A stretch of 64,000 bases of DNA from Indolivaga capnocytophagoides DSM 22835 (GCF_000426485.1 NZ_AUFL01000015.1:62001-126000); one strand, 5' to 3'; numbered from the stretch's first letter, positions 35,725 through 44,748 are shown. A program made the numbers and translations. The notes: generated by a model not told the origin, from the letters alone.

Positions 35725-37182
35725 ATGGCTCTTAAGCAACAATTACAACAGAAGCAACAGCAACGTTTGTCACCTCTGCAAATGCAGGTGATAAAGCTAA
35801 CCGAGTTGCCTAATATAGAACTTGAGGAGCGGATCAAGCAAGAACTGGTCGATAATCCGGCTCTGGATGAAGGACACGACGATTCGGATGATTTTAAGAC
35901 TGATGACGAGCGTGACGATTTTGATGATTCGGGGGAGATTTCGCAGGAAGATATCGCTTTAGGTGATTATCTGACAGAAGATGATATACCCGATTACAGG
36001 CTTACTTCAAACAATTCATCTTCAGTAGGGAGAGAGGATATTCCTTTTTCGTCGGCAGAATCTTTGCATGAGTCTCTGGTTGAACAGCTTCATCTCACCG
36101 AGTTGACCGGAGATGACGCCAAAATTGCCGAATATATAATCGGAAGTATCGATGAAAACGGATATTTAGACCGTCCTTTGAATGCAATATCCGATGATCT
36201 TCTCTTTCAGCAAAATATAGATGTTTCTAACGAAAAACTCCAGTCGATTCTCGAAGAGGTTCAGAGCTTTGAGCCTGCCGGCATCGGAGCTCGGGATTTA
36301 CAGGAATGTCTTTTACTGCAATTGAAACGATTGGATGAAAGCGACGCTGTAGAAAAAGCAATACGTATTCTCAGCCGTCATTTTGATGATTTTACAAAAC
36401 GTCACTACGATAAGATCAAGCGGGCATTGAATGTTGATGATGACGAGTTGAAACAGGTTATACAAGTTATTGTAAGTCTCAATCCGAAGCCCGGAAACAA
36501 TTGGGGTGATGCTTTGGCTCAAACGATGAATACGATAATTCCCGATTTTATAGTGGAAGCTTATAATGGAGAATTATTTATGAGCCTTAACAACCGGAAT
36601 ATTCCTGAATTGCGGGTAAACCGCGAATATTCTGAAATGCTTAGGGGGTACTCCGAAAATAAAAAAGGAGTTACTTCAGAAACTAAAAATGCTATCGCTT
36701 TTGTCAAACAAAAGCTCGATTCGGCTAAGTGGTTTATCGAGGCTATAAAGCAAAGGCAGGAAACATTGCAGCGTACCATGCAGGCTATTGTTGACTTACA
36801 GTATGATTTTTTTCTTACGGGGGACGAGTCTAATCTGAGGCCGATGATATTAAAGGATATAGCCGAACTTGCCGGATATGATATTTCGACCGTATCGAGG
36901 GTGAGTAATAGTAAATATGTACAAACAAATTTTGGAGTTTATCCATTGAAGTATTTCTTCTCGGAATCAATGCAGACTGAAGCCGGTGATGAAATCTCAT
37001 CCCGTGAAGTTAAAGCTATTCTCAAAGAATGTATTGAAGGAGAAGATACCAAAAAGCCATTAACCGACGATAAACTAGCCGAAATCTTAAAGGAGAAAGG
37101 TTATATTATCGCCCGAAGAACGGTTGCAAAATATCGGGAGCAAATGAATATACCCGTAGCCAGGTTACGGAAAAACTTATAA
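35725..37182 (+). CDS. rpoN: RNA polymerase sigma-54 factor RpoN
   Basis: A 485-residue sigma-54. The glutamine-rich activator-responsive region I is at the start (LKQQLQQKQQQRLSPLQMQV); an acidic region II with many Asp and Glu covers about 50-90. The core-binding domain follows and the C-terminal RpoN box ARRTVAKYR is at residues 463-471. It directs transcription from -24/-12 promoters with an AAA+ activator, none of which is encoded in this window. A palindromic element core sits 23 bases upstream of the ATG. Confidence 0.96.
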   Translation: MALKQQLQQKQQQRLSPLQMQVIKLTELPNIELEERIKQELVDNPALDEGHDDSDDFKTDDERDDFDDSGEISQEDIALGDYLTEDDIPDYRLTSNNSSSVGREDIPFSSAESLHESLVEQLHLTELTGDDAKIAEYIIGSIDENGYLDRPLNAISDDLLFQQNIDVSNEKLQSILEEVQSFEPAGIGARDLQECLLLQLKRLDESDAVEKAIRILSRHFDDFTKRHYDKIKRALNVDDDELKQVIQVIVSLNPKPGNNWGDALAQTMNTIIPDFIVEAYNGELFMSLNNRNIPELRVNREYSEMLRGYSENKKGVTSETKNAIAFVKQKLDSAKWFIEAIKQRQETLQRTMQAIVDLQYDFFLTGDESNLRPMILKDIAELAGYDISTVSRVSNSKYVQTNFGVYPLKYFFSESMQTEAGDEISSREVKAILKECIEGEDTKKPLTDDKLAEILKEKGYIIARRTVAKYREQMNIPVARLRKNL

Positions 37183-37200
37183 GGCGTTCAGCCTTTTTAT
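37181..37200 (+). terminator. Weak terminator after rpoN
   Basis: AAGGC and GCCTT form a short stem around GTTCA followed by TTTAT, overlapping the rpoN stop codon. Confidence 0.4.
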
Positions 37201-37277
37201 TAACTGATCAGGTATAAGAATAACATCGGGCTTAAATGATCCGGAGTTTAGCTTAATACTTGTTTTTATTAAAAGAT

Positions 37278-37922
37278 ATGTGGAGAATAGGATCAAATCT
37301 CGCTAAAATATATTCTTTTATATTTCAGCCCTTTCTTATGCCATTCTATAGTTTGGCTTTGCTTTTTGTATATACAAACTTTTTTAATTTGTATATAGGG
37401 CAGACACTCCGGTTTTTATTGCCGGTTTTGGTGTTTACATTCATTATTCCTTCGTTGTTTACGATTGTTCTTGTGAAAATGAAATATGTGAGGGATATTT
37501 TTCTTACCGAGAGGTCTGAGCGTGTTTTGCCTTATATGATCTTCTTTGTCTCGAATCTCAGCCTTACTTATTTCTTTTATCAGGCGCATGTGTTTTTCTG
37601 GTTTTTGGGATTGATAGCTGCCCCAGCAATTATATCGCTTGTAGGTTTGATTATTAATTTCTTTTGGAAAATAAGTGCACATATGCTTGGTGTCGGGGGT
37701 GTTATCGGTACAGTCTTGTCAGTTTGTTTTCATGTAAAGGCGGCTAGCCCTCTTTATTTATTTGCTATTTTATTTGTTCTTGCCGGACTTTTAGGAGTGT
37801 GCCGCTTGTATCTTAAAGCGAGTACTGCTGCTCAGGTTTATATCGGATTCCTATTAGGAGGTCTGCTCGGGTATGGAGCGGTATATGGTGGACTTGTATT
37901 GATGCTGTCGTTTTTGAAATAG
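37278..37922 (+). CDS. PAP2-like integral membrane protein
   Basis: 214 residues from the ATG at 37278; a TTG 18 bases upstream in frame is less likely. Six hydrophobic segments are visible. KISAHMLGVGGVIG resembles the phosphatase SGH motif and AQVYIGFLLGGLLGYG resembles the last PAP2 motif, but the expected catalytic arginine and histidine are not clear. It may therefore be a PAP2-fold protein with altered or no phosphatase activity. It lies between rpoN and purE, 95 bases after the rpoN stop. Confidence 0.65.
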   Translation: MWRIGSNLAKIYSFIFQPFLMPFYSLALLFVYTNFFNLYIGQTLRFLLPVLVFTFIIPSLFTIVLVKMKYVRDIFLTERSERVLPYMIFFVSNLSLTYFFYQAHVFFWFLGLIAAPAIISLVGLIINFFWKISAHMLGVGGVIGTVLSVCFHVKAASPLYLFAILFVLAGLLGVCRLYLKASTAAQVYIGFLLGGLLGYGAVYGGLVLMLSFLK

Positions 37923-37947
37923 GAGATTGCAGATTCTTTATAGCTTA

Positions 37948-38141
37948 TTTTATCTATAAGTAAAACAATAGGAAAATTTGATAACTGATATCTGTTGAAT
38001 GATCTTTGATTTTGTAACTTTCATTTACTTAAATGAGTCAGAGATTTGAGAAGAATAAACAGGCAGTTCCACTGGAAAAGAAGAGACGGAAACAAATAAA
38101 AAAGTCTATTTTTGTGGAACCATTGTTACCTTTTGAGTGTT
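37948..38141 (+). repeat. 240-bp dispersed repeat, copy D (diverged, shortened)
   Basis: Starts TTTTATCTATAAG and ends TTGTTACCTTTTGAGTGTTAG as in copies A and B. It carries the promoter-like TATTTTTG at 38107-38114, 87 bases before purE. The middle differs from copies A and B. It is joined to palindromic element copy 8. Confidence 0.7.
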
Positions 38142-38145
38142 AGAG

Positions 38146-38183
38146 TACTGGTAAATACAGTAATAAATAGGTCTTAGACCTTA
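38146..38183 (+). repeat. Dispersed palindromic element, copy 8
   Basis: Shortened tail (TAAATACAGTAATAAATA) and core GGTCTTAGACC at 38170-38180, then TTA. The core ends 20 bases before the purE ATG; another copy marks the purE stop. Confidence 0.8.
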
Positions 38184-38200
38184 ATAATAAAGATTATAAA

Positions 38201-38707
38201 ATGAAACCTCTTGTTGCAATTATTATGGGTAGCACTTCGGATCTTCCGGTGATGGAGAAGGCTGCTAAATTTTTCGACGAAATGGAAATCCCATTTGAAA
38301 TCAATGCCCTTTCGGCACATCGCACTCCTCACGAGGTAGAAGCCTTTGCAAAAAATGCAAGAGAAAGAGGTATAAAAGTAATCATTGCTGCTGCCGGTAT
38401 GGCTGCACATCTTCCGGGAGTAATAGCTTCAATGACTACATTGCCTGTGATTGGTGTTCCTATCAATTCGTCGTTGGATGGGATGGATGCATTGTTGGCA
38501 ATAGTGCAAATGCCTCCCGGAATTCCAGTGGCTACAGTTGGGATAAATGGTTCGTTGAATGCGGCTATTTTGGCTTTGCAGATTTTATCGACAGACAATG
38601 TTGACTTGCAGAACAAATTAGCTTCTTATAAAGAAGACCTTAAGTCGAAAATTGTAAAGGCTAACAAAGAATTAGCTGCTACTAAATTTAAATTCAAAAC
38701 AAATTAA
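38201..38707 (+). CDS. purE: N5-carboxyaminoimidazole ribonucleotide mutase
   Basis: A 168-residue class I PurE catalysing N5-CAIR to CAIR in purine synthesis. [16 protein letters not shown], the catalytic-His block [10 protein letters not shown] and [15 protein letters not shown] are all present. The gene is bracketed by two inverted palindromic element cores, one 20 bases before the start and one directly on the stop codon. purK is not adjacent. Confidence 0.96.
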   Translation: MKPLVAIIMGSTSDLPVMEKAAKFFDEMEIPFEINALSAHRTPHEVEAFAKNARERGIKVIIAAAGMAAHLPGVIASMTTLPVIGVPINSSLDGMDALLAIVQMPPGIPVATVGINGSLNAAILALQILSTDNVDLQNKLASYKEDLKSKIVKANKELAATKFKFKTN

Positions 38708-38725
38708 GGTCTCAGACCTTCTTTT
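38706..38725 (-). repeat. Dispersed palindromic element, copy 9 (core only)
   Basis: AAGGTCTCAGACCTT overlaps the purE stop codon TAA. A T-rich run follows and the usual tail is missing. Confidence 0.8.
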
Positions 38726-38807
38726 AATTAGTTAGATAAAAGGGTGTAACAGGTAGTTGTTGAATACTTGTTACACTTATAATTATTGGGGCGACCATTG
38801 AAATTTT

Positions 38808-39413
38808 ATGACTGTAGACGAAATTAGAGAAATCTTAAGAAAAGAATCAGAAGCCATTCTTAATATACCTGTCAGTAGTGACTATGATAAGGCTACGGAT
38901 TTGATTGTGGAGCAAGTTCACCGGAAAAAAGGCAAGCTTGTAACTAGTGGTATGGGTAAGGCCGGTCAGATAGCTGAAAATATTGCGACCACATTTTGTT
39001 CGACAGGTACTCCTGCTATTTTTTTGCATCCAAGTGAAGCACAACACGGTGATTTGGGTGTTTTGCAGGAAAATGATATCATTCTTTTAATTTCGAATTC
39101 GGGAAAAACCCGTGAAATAATCGAACTGATAACTTTGGCTAGAAATCTTAATCCGTCGATTAAGTTTATTGTTATAACAAGTAATCCCGAGAGTGTTTTA
39201 GCGAAAGAATCGGATGCATGTTTATTAACCGGACGTCCTGATGAGGTCTGCCGTTTGGGTTTGACTCCTACGACCTCTACTACCATGATGACTGTGATAG
39301 GTGATGTGTTGGTTGTGGATACAATGGGTAAAATAGGATTCACACCTGCCGATTATGCGAAAAGGCATCACGGAGGATATCTCGGAGATAAATCAAGAGA
39401 GTTAAGTAAATAA
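38808..39413 (+). CDS. KdsD/KpsF-like sugar-phosphate isomerase (SIS domain only)
   Basis: A 201-residue SIS-domain protein. VTSGMGKAGQIAENIATTF, the HPSEAQHGDLGVL block with the active-site histidine, LLISNSGKTREII and LGLTPTTSTTMM match D-arabinose 5-phosphate isomerases that feed Kdo synthesis. The two C-terminal CBS domains of the usual 320-residue enzyme are absent; after GGYLGDKSRELSK it stops at a TAA shared with a palindromic element. CBS-free forms are known, so it can still be active. No kdsC or kdsA is adjacent. Confidence 0.82.
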   Translation: MTVDEIREILRKESEAILNIPVSSDYDKATDLIVEQVHRKKGKLVTSGMGKAGQIAENIATTFCSTGTPAIFLHPSEAQHGDLGVLQENDIILLISNSGKTREIIELITLARNLNPSIKFIVITSNPESVLAKESDACLLTGRPDEVCRLGLTPTTSTTMMTVIGDVLVVDTMGKIGFTPADYAKRHHGGYLGDKSRELSK

Positions 39414-39490
39414 GGTTTCAGACCTTTTTATTATTTTGGTAAGTATAATCCATAGTCTGTTATAAACTTCAAATATGTCATTAAATACTT
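39412..39490 (-). repeat. Dispersed palindromic element, copy 10
   Basis: AAGGTTTCAGACCTT overlaps the isomerase stop codon, then TTTTTATTATTTTGGTAAG, a hairpin with TATAA and TTATA arms, and ATGTCATTAAATACTT. The core plus T-run resembles a compact terminator. Confidence 0.85.
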
Positions 39491-39532
39491 GCTGTTATTT
39501 AATGACATATTTTGAAAGATAAAAATAATACC

Positions 39533-40468
39533 ATGAAAGTGTCTGTTTTGATACCAATGTATAATGCTGAAGAATATATTTCGGCAACAATAGATAATGT
39601 ATTAAAACAGACATATTCTGATATTGAAGTAATTGTTGTGGATGACGGTTCCACCGATAAATCGTATGAAATTGTACAGGCTTACCAGTCAGACGTAGTA
39701 AAGGTATTCAGACAGGAAAATAAGGGGGCAAGTGCTGCCCGTAATTTTGCTTTTGAACAATCCTCCGGAGACTTGATACAATATCTTGATGCCGATGACC
39801 TGTTATCTTATAATAAGATAGAGTCGCAGGTGCACTTATTTAAGTCGATTAACGATAAAAAGGCTGTGATAACATCGGGAATCATTCTTTTCGAGGGAGA
39901 TTTGATGTCTTCATTGATGATACCCCATAAACAGGTATCTACTAATGGTTATAATAAGCCGTTGGATTTTTTGATTGATATTTGCTGCGAAAGGAATATC
40001 GTTCAGTCGAGTATCTGGCTTGTTCATCGAGATTTGATCGCTGAAACCGGACGATGGAATGAACAGCTTTCCCTGAATGATGATGGCGAATATTTCTTTC
40101 GTGTAGTCGCAAGATCAAGTGCTGTTTACTTCTGCCCTCAGGGTGCTGTCTTTTATCGGAATACGCCTCAGAGTTTGAGTAAGCAGGTGTCGGATAAGGC
40201 GGTGAAATCGCAATTAACGGCAACCCGTATCATGGTTAAGGAGATGATTGCTCTTGAAGATAGCAAAAGAGTAAGATCTGCGGCTGTTAATTTTTACATG
40301 CAATATCTGACCCGTTTCAAGAGTGACTTTTACAATCGGGAGGCTGCTAATGATGTGAAGAAACTGGGATATAATATCAATACATTCAAGAAAAGCCGTT
40401 TGCATCGTATGTTTTATGCTATACTTGGTGATAATCTTGCAAAGAAGGTGTCTCGCAAATTGCATTGA
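39533..40468 (+). CDS. Glycosyltransferase family 2
   Basis: 311 residues from the ATG at 39533; the frame opens at a TTG 21 bases upstream, which lacks the family start. VSVLIPMYNAEEYI, IVVDDGSTDKSYEI, NKGASAARNFAF and the metal-binding YLDADDLLS are the GT2 motifs in order, with LNDDGEYFFRV later. It probably extends a surface glycan at the inner face of the membrane. It is convergent with another GT2 gene 16 bases away and part of a second polysaccharide locus. Confidence 0.9.
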   Translation: MKVSVLIPMYNAEEYISATIDNVLKQTYSDIEVIVVDDGSTDKSYEIVQAYQSDVVKVFRQENKGASAARNFAFEQSSGDLIQYLDADDLLSYNKIESQVHLFKSINDKKAVITSGIILFEGDLMSSLMIPHKQVSTNGYNKPLDFLIDICCERNIVQSSIWLVHRDLIAETGRWNEQLSLNDDGEYFFRVVARSSAVYFCPQGAVFYRNTPQSLSKQVSDKAVKSQLTATRIMVKEMIALEDSKRVRSAAVNFYMQYLTRFKSDFYNREAANDVKKLGYNINTFKKSRLHRMFYAILGDNLAKKVSRKLH

Positions 40469-40484
40469 TCTTAAATTTTTGAGA

Positions 40485-41495
40485 TTATTTCTTTTTCGAA
40501 AGAAACGCCAACAGCTTTAAAGTCTTTATCCAGATAACGATATTATACGGCACAAACTTCGGTTTTACTATTTTAGTCAATCTATTTTGCATAATGCAGA
40601 CTATAACCCACCGGCTCCAGAGAAATTCGATCAAAGCGTTATTATTGTATAGCTGGTTCGTCTTATTTGCTTTGATAATTTTTGAGAACCATTCTTCAAG
40701 CCCGTTAAAATCATCGAAAGACTTCTTTTCTTCCTCTTTGTTTTTTGCATCAAACTGAGAAAAGCTGACTTTGTGAAGAAAAAGCTCATTTTCATCCGGT
40801 GATAATCCTAATAAATTGAGTTCTCTTATTATTATTTGATTTTTTACTTCTTCTTGTTTTTTCGAATTTGTTACCGATACATTCGAGTTATGCCATCTAT
40901 ACTTTAATAAGAACTCGGGAATGTTAGCCACTTTGTGTTTTCGGGCTATTCTTGTCCAAAGATCAAAATCTTCCGCATGGAGGTATTCTTTATCAAACAG
41001 TTCGGTTTCGAGGATGTCTTTTCTAATCATTATGCTCGGATGGACGAATGGAACGGAAAAGAGCATATTAACTTTCAGATAATCATTGTCTGTTACATGG
41101 ACTATCTTTCCTGTTATCTTATCCTCTTGGTCTATTATTCGGGCAAATGTTCCGCACATGGCATATTCCGTATTTTGTTCGAGGAAGCTTAACTGACTTT
41201 CGAAACGTGAGGCCAATGAAATGTCATCCGCATCCATGCGGGCGATATATTTACCGGAGCATAATGCTATTGCTTTGTTGAGGGTTGCGATAAGACCCGA
41301 ATTTACTTCGTTTCTGGAGTATTTAATACGGTTATCGGAGTAATTAACTATTATATCTTCGCTGTTATCAGTCGATCCGTCATTGACAATGATCAATTCC
41401 CAATCCGTATAAGTTTGGTTTATAATACTGTCTATCGCCTTTTTTAAAAAAAGCGAAGCATTGTAAACCGGCAGTATAACGGATATTTTGGGCAT
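40485..41495 (-). CDS. Glycosyltransferase family 2
   Basis: A 336-residue GT2. ISVILPVYNASLFLKKAI, IIVNDGSTDNSEDII, NSGLIATLNKAI and the DxD block ARMDADDISL are in standard order, with HAEDFDLWTRI as the acceptor-side motif. The C terminus has a basic amphipathic end (LKLLAFLSKKK) that could associate with the membrane. It is transcribed after the fucosyltransferase gene on the same strand, with palindromic element copy 11 in the 105-base spacer. Donor sugar unknown. Confidence 0.9.
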   Translation of the reverse strand: MPKISVILPVYNASLFLKKAIDSIINQTYTDWELIIVNDGSTDNSEDIIVNYSDNRIKYSRNEVNSGLIATLNKAIALCSGKYIARMDADDISLASRFESQLSFLEQNTEYAMCGTFARIIDQEDKITGKIVHVTDNDYLKVNMLFSVPFVHPSIMIRKDILETELFDKEYLHAEDFDLWTRIARKHKVANIPEFLLKYRWHNSNVSVTNSKKQEEVKNQIIIRELNLLGLSPDENELFLHKVSFSQFDAKNKEEEKKSFDDFNGLEEWFSKIIKANKTNQLYNNNALIEFLWSRWVIVCIMQNRLTKIVKPKFVPYNIVIWIKTLKLLAFLSKKK

Positions 41496-41521
41496 TGTTT
41501 CTATTTTAAATTAGTAGTAGT

Positions 41522-41603
41522 AAGTATTTAATGATATGCTTTTAGTTTATAACAGGCTTTGGCTGTTTTACCTGCCAAAGCAATTGATAGGTCTGAGACC
41601 TTA
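41522..41603 (+). repeat. Dispersed palindromic element, copy 11
   Basis: AAGTATTTAATGATATGC begins the tail, TAACAG and CTGTTT pair around GCTTTGG, CTGCCAAAG follows, and core GGTCTGAGACC is at 41590-41600. The closing TTA is the fucosyltransferase stop codon on the minus strand. Confidence 0.88.
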
Positions 41604-42482
41604 AGTTTCTAAAATTACCCATTTTTCAGGAATAAAACCAATAGGATAGTCTGCTGCTGTTTCGTTTTTGTACCATGTGCCCGGCGCAATGACTATTTTA
41701 TCCGGATTACAGTTGAGCCATGCACCCCACCAACTGAAAGAACTGTTTGCAATAATATTATGTTGGCAAAGGCTCATCAACTGCATATCAAGGAAACTAC
41801 GATTTCCGGTGTTCCAATCGATAAAAATATGTGGTGATTGTGAAAGATCCAGATTTTTTTTTACCCAATTAATATCATCTGAGAAAATATAAAAAACAGG
41901 ATCTGTAATCTTTTCCTGAATATAAGATATTGCTCTCCGGTAATATTCGATGTTTAATAAGTAGAGGTTTACATTCGGATTCAGATAATCACCTCTTCTT
42001 ATATGTATCGATACAGAAGCTGTAGAACCTATTTTATTTGCAATATCAGCGTTTTCACCGAGGAGAGGGCTAATGAATCGAAAGTCCTCCCTTAAATTGG
42101 CAGAAATCGCCTTAAAGTAGTTTTCATTCTGAAAATATCCGAATAGAGTAATATTCCTATCTATATTATTGAAACGCTGATCGAAGTTTTGAGCCTTTTT
42201 ATCGCGGAATATACCGAATAATCCGAAAATAAGTTTTTTTAATCCGTATTTGTTTAAAAAGAAAAAACTTTTAGTTATCAATTTGTTTTTCAGAGGATTA
42301 TTTTCTATGACTTCTATATTGAAAACTTTCAGTTCGAAATTTCTTACAGTTGTTTTGGTCTTTTTTCGGAGCAGAAAGGTGTCAACATACAATTCGGACT
42401 GCAATTTGAGGCTTAATGCCCGTCCTGCTGCATATTGAAACATCTGATTGCCCAGTCCTCCCGATAAAATAACTCTTATCAT
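41601..42482 (-). CDS. GT11 alpha-1,2-fucosyltransferase-like enzyme
   Basis: A 293-residue GT11. The start VILSGGLGNQMFQYAAGRAL and SVSIHIRRGDYL (peptide HxRRGDY binding GDP-fucose) are the defining motifs; ANSSFSWWGAWL is the third. It transfers L-fucose from GDP-fucose in alpha-1,2 (less often alpha-1,3) linkage onto a surface glycan. GDP-fucose genes are not in the window. Bacteroidota often fucosylate capsules and proteins, so the product may mimic host glycans; that is inference. Its stop codon is part of a palindromic element. Confidence 0.92.
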   Translation of the reverse strand: MIRVILSGGLGNQMFQYAAGRALSLKLQSELYVDTFLLRKKTKTTVRNFELKVFNIEVIENNPLKNKLITKSFFFLNKYGLKKLIFGLFGIFRDKKAQNFDQRFNNIDRNITLFGYFQNENYFKAISANLREDFRFISPLLGENADIANKIGSTASVSIHIRRGDYLNPNVNLYLLNIEYYRRAISYIQEKITDPVFYIFSDDINWVKKNLDLSQSPHIFIDWNTGNRSFLDMQLMSLCQHNIIANSSFSWWGAWLNCNPDKIVIAPGTWYKNETAADYPIGFIPEKWVILET

Positions 42483-43170
42483 TTATCGCTTTTCTATTGG
42501 TTCTTTGCTCAAAGTTAGTAAGAAAAATTTATTATATGTAAGTATGGTTTTGTATATCATAAATAGATGTTTATAGTAAATAATTTAATTAATATTGATA
42601 TCTATAATTGATGCTTTATTATAGTTTCAATCTATTGCTATTAAATGTCTATATTTTTTATTATAATTTTTATTTTGGATAATTTATTTTATTTATAAGC
42701 TCTACTTATTTTCTTTTTTATCTTGATTATTTCTCTTTTTAGATCTATATGCTGTTGTTTTGTCTTTTCTCAATATCTATTAAAATGTTAAATTATTATT
42801 GATATTATTTTCTTATAGATTACTATATAATTTAATATTCATTTTATCAGATATTTATTTTCAATATTTAATTCTATTAAAACTTAATTAATATGTAAAA
42901 TAATATTGATATATATTACTGGATACATTTTTATAGTAGATATAATTAATTTTTATGATTTTTATTTTTAATATTTTGTATTGTAGATTTTTTAATAGTA
43001 TAATTTATATATACTTATTGCAAATATTATATTCGGTTTTTTATTTATTTGTTTCGAATATGTTATGAGAAATAAAGCTTGATCTGTGGAAAGATATGCC
43101 TGAAAAATGTCTTCTTTTTTCTATATAGATAAATATAAGAAAAGATGTTCGTTCGTATGTTTTTCCGATT
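42483..43170. other. Extremely AT-rich gene-free spacer
   Basis: About 690 bases between the divergent GT11 and flippase genes. The stretch 42540-43050 is almost wholly A and T with many ATTAAT and TTTTAT strings. No frame, palindromic core or GC hairpin was seen. TATATAGATAAATATAAG at 43122-43139 resembles the TATAGATAAAA end of the 240-bp repeat. The block may bind nucleoid proteins or be a relic of decayed genes. Confidence 0.65.
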
Positions 43171-43173
43171 TAC

Positions 43174-43181
43174 TACCTTTG
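43174..43181 (+). promoter_or_regulatory. Candidate -7 box for the flippase gene
   Basis: TACCTTTG (TAnnTTTG) lies 34 bases before the ATG at 43216. TTGGAGAT directly before the ATG is a purine-rich ribosome site and decides that start over the TTG at 43207. Confidence 0.55.
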
Positions 43182-43215
43182 GAGTTTGATAAGATAAATC
43201 CTTTACTTGGAGATA

Positions 43216-44661
43216 ATGGCAAAGACCCTTAAAGAACAAACGGTTTCGGCTCTATTCTGGAGCTTTATGGAAAAAGGCGGGCAGCAGATTTTTCAATTTG
43301 TGTTTGCCATTGTTCTTGCCCGTTTATTAAGCCCCGGAGAATTGGGATTACTTGGAGCTTTAGCCATATTTATAGCTGTTGCTAATATTCTACAGGAGAG
43401 TGGATTTTCTTCTGCATTGATTCGTAAACAGGAAGTTTCGGAAAAGGATTATTCAACCGTCTTTTATTTCAATATCTCGATCAGTATAGTTTGTTATATT
43501 ATACTGTTTTTTTTCGCTCCTTACATCGCAGATTTTTATAAACAGCCTATTTTATCGGATTTATCGAGGTTTTTATTTCTTTCATTCGTTTTCAACGGGT
43601 TTAGTGTCGTCCAATATGTGCATTTGGTTCGCCAGATGGCATTTCGTAAGAATACCCGTATATCATTAGCCTCAACTTTAATATCGGGAGGGGTGGCTGT
43701 GATTATGGCATATTACGGATATGGTGTATGGAGTTTGGCGGCACAGCAGGTATTACAGACTTTACTTAGATCTGTATTTTTATGGATCTCTATCAGATGG
43801 ACTCCTTCAGCATCTTTTTGCTTTGACGGGTTGAAATCTATGACCGGATACAGTAGTAAGCTTCTTCTGAATTCTTTATTCAATCAGGTGGCAGTAAATA
43901 TTTCTTCTATCGTGATCGGTAAGAAATTCTCGATGTCTGATCTTGGTAATTACAATCAGGCAACCAAGCTGGGTAATCTTCCTCAGGGAATGATTGCTTC
44001 CAGTTTGCAATCAGTAGCTTTCCCTCTATTGAGCAAACTAGGTGATGATATTGATGCTAAACGAAAAGTTTTCCGAAAGATAGTACGTGTTGTCTGCTTT
44101 CTTTGTTTTCCGATAGCTGTTTTCACTATAATCTCGGCAGAATCGATTGTTTTGGTTGCTTTCAAAGAAAAATGGATAGGAGTTGTGCCTATTTTAAGGC
44201 TCTTAGTTATAGGGAGTTCTGTGTTGCCTTTGTTCTATTTATTATCATCCTTGCTACAGTCAGTCGGGAAGTCGGGAATGCTGCTTTCTGTAGAGTTATT
44301 CCGTAATATCCTCACACTATTGGTCATTATTTATACTGTCAGATTTGGGGTAAACGGAGTTGTTTTGGGTACGAGCTGTATTGCTATTCTGTCGTTTCTC
44401 GTAGCTTATTACATTGCGGGCAGGTGTATTAAATACTCCATGTGGGAAGTTATGAAGGATATTCTTCCCTATGGTTTTATTGCAATTATTACATTCTGTC
44501 CGACTTATTTCTTAGGATCGGTAATCTCCAATAATCTTATTTTATTATTGACTCAGCTTATTGTAGGAGGTTGTGCCTATCTGATTATTCTAAAGCTGCT
44601 GGGGTCTAAAGTTCTCGATGAAATGATGCAAATTGCCCGTCGAAAGAAAACAATCCGTTAA
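43216..44661 (+). CDS. Polysaccharide flippase, MOP superfamily (Wzx/PST type)
   Basis: 481 residues from the ATG at 43216, with 12-14 membrane segments. The start LKEQTVSALFWSFMEKGGQQ and the segment FVFAIVLARLLSPGELGLLG match the polysaccharide_synt family; SALIRKQEVSEKDYSTVFY is also typical. It moves lipid-linked repeat units to the periplasmic side. It is adjacent to the GT11 and GT2 genes, so these may build one glycan. No polymerase (Wzy) was recognised here. Confidence 0.92.
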   Translation: MAKTLKEQTVSALFWSFMEKGGQQIFQFVFAIVLARLLSPGELGLLGALAIFIAVANILQESGFSSALIRKQEVSEKDYSTVFYFNISISIVCYIILFFFAPYIADFYKQPILSDLSRFLFLSFVFNGFSVVQYVHLVRQMAFRKNTRISLASTLISGGVAVIMAYYGYGVWSLAAQQVLQTLLRSVFLWISIRWTPSASFCFDGLKSMTGYSSKLLLNSLFNQVAVNISSIVIGKKFSMSDLGNYNQATKLGNLPQGMIASSLQSVAFPLLSKLGDDIDAKRKVFRKIVRVVCFLCFPIAVFTIISAESIVLVAFKEKWIGVVPILRLLVIGSSVLPLFYLLSSLLQSVGKSGMLLSVELFRNILTLLVIIYTVRFGVNGVVLGTSCIAILSFLVAYYIAGRCIKYSMWEVMKDILPYGFIAIITFCPTYFLGSVISNNLILLLTQLIVGGCAYLIILKLLGSKVLDEMMQIARRKKTIR

Positions 44662-44740
44662 GGTGTCAGATACCTGTTGTTGACTTTGTAAGCATAACCG
44701 GAAGAGCAGATTATTCCTTTAAAATAGGTCATTAGTACTT
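44660..44740 (-). repeat. Dispersed palindromic element, copy 12 (degenerate)
   Basis: AAGGTGTCAGATACCT overlaps the flippase stop codon; the two arm changes (GGTGTC and GATACC) partly compensate each other. TTTGTAAGCATAACC and GGTCATTAGTACTTTC are the tail. It fills the spacer between convergent genes. Confidence 0.75.
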
Positions 44741-44748
44741 TCAGTTAT

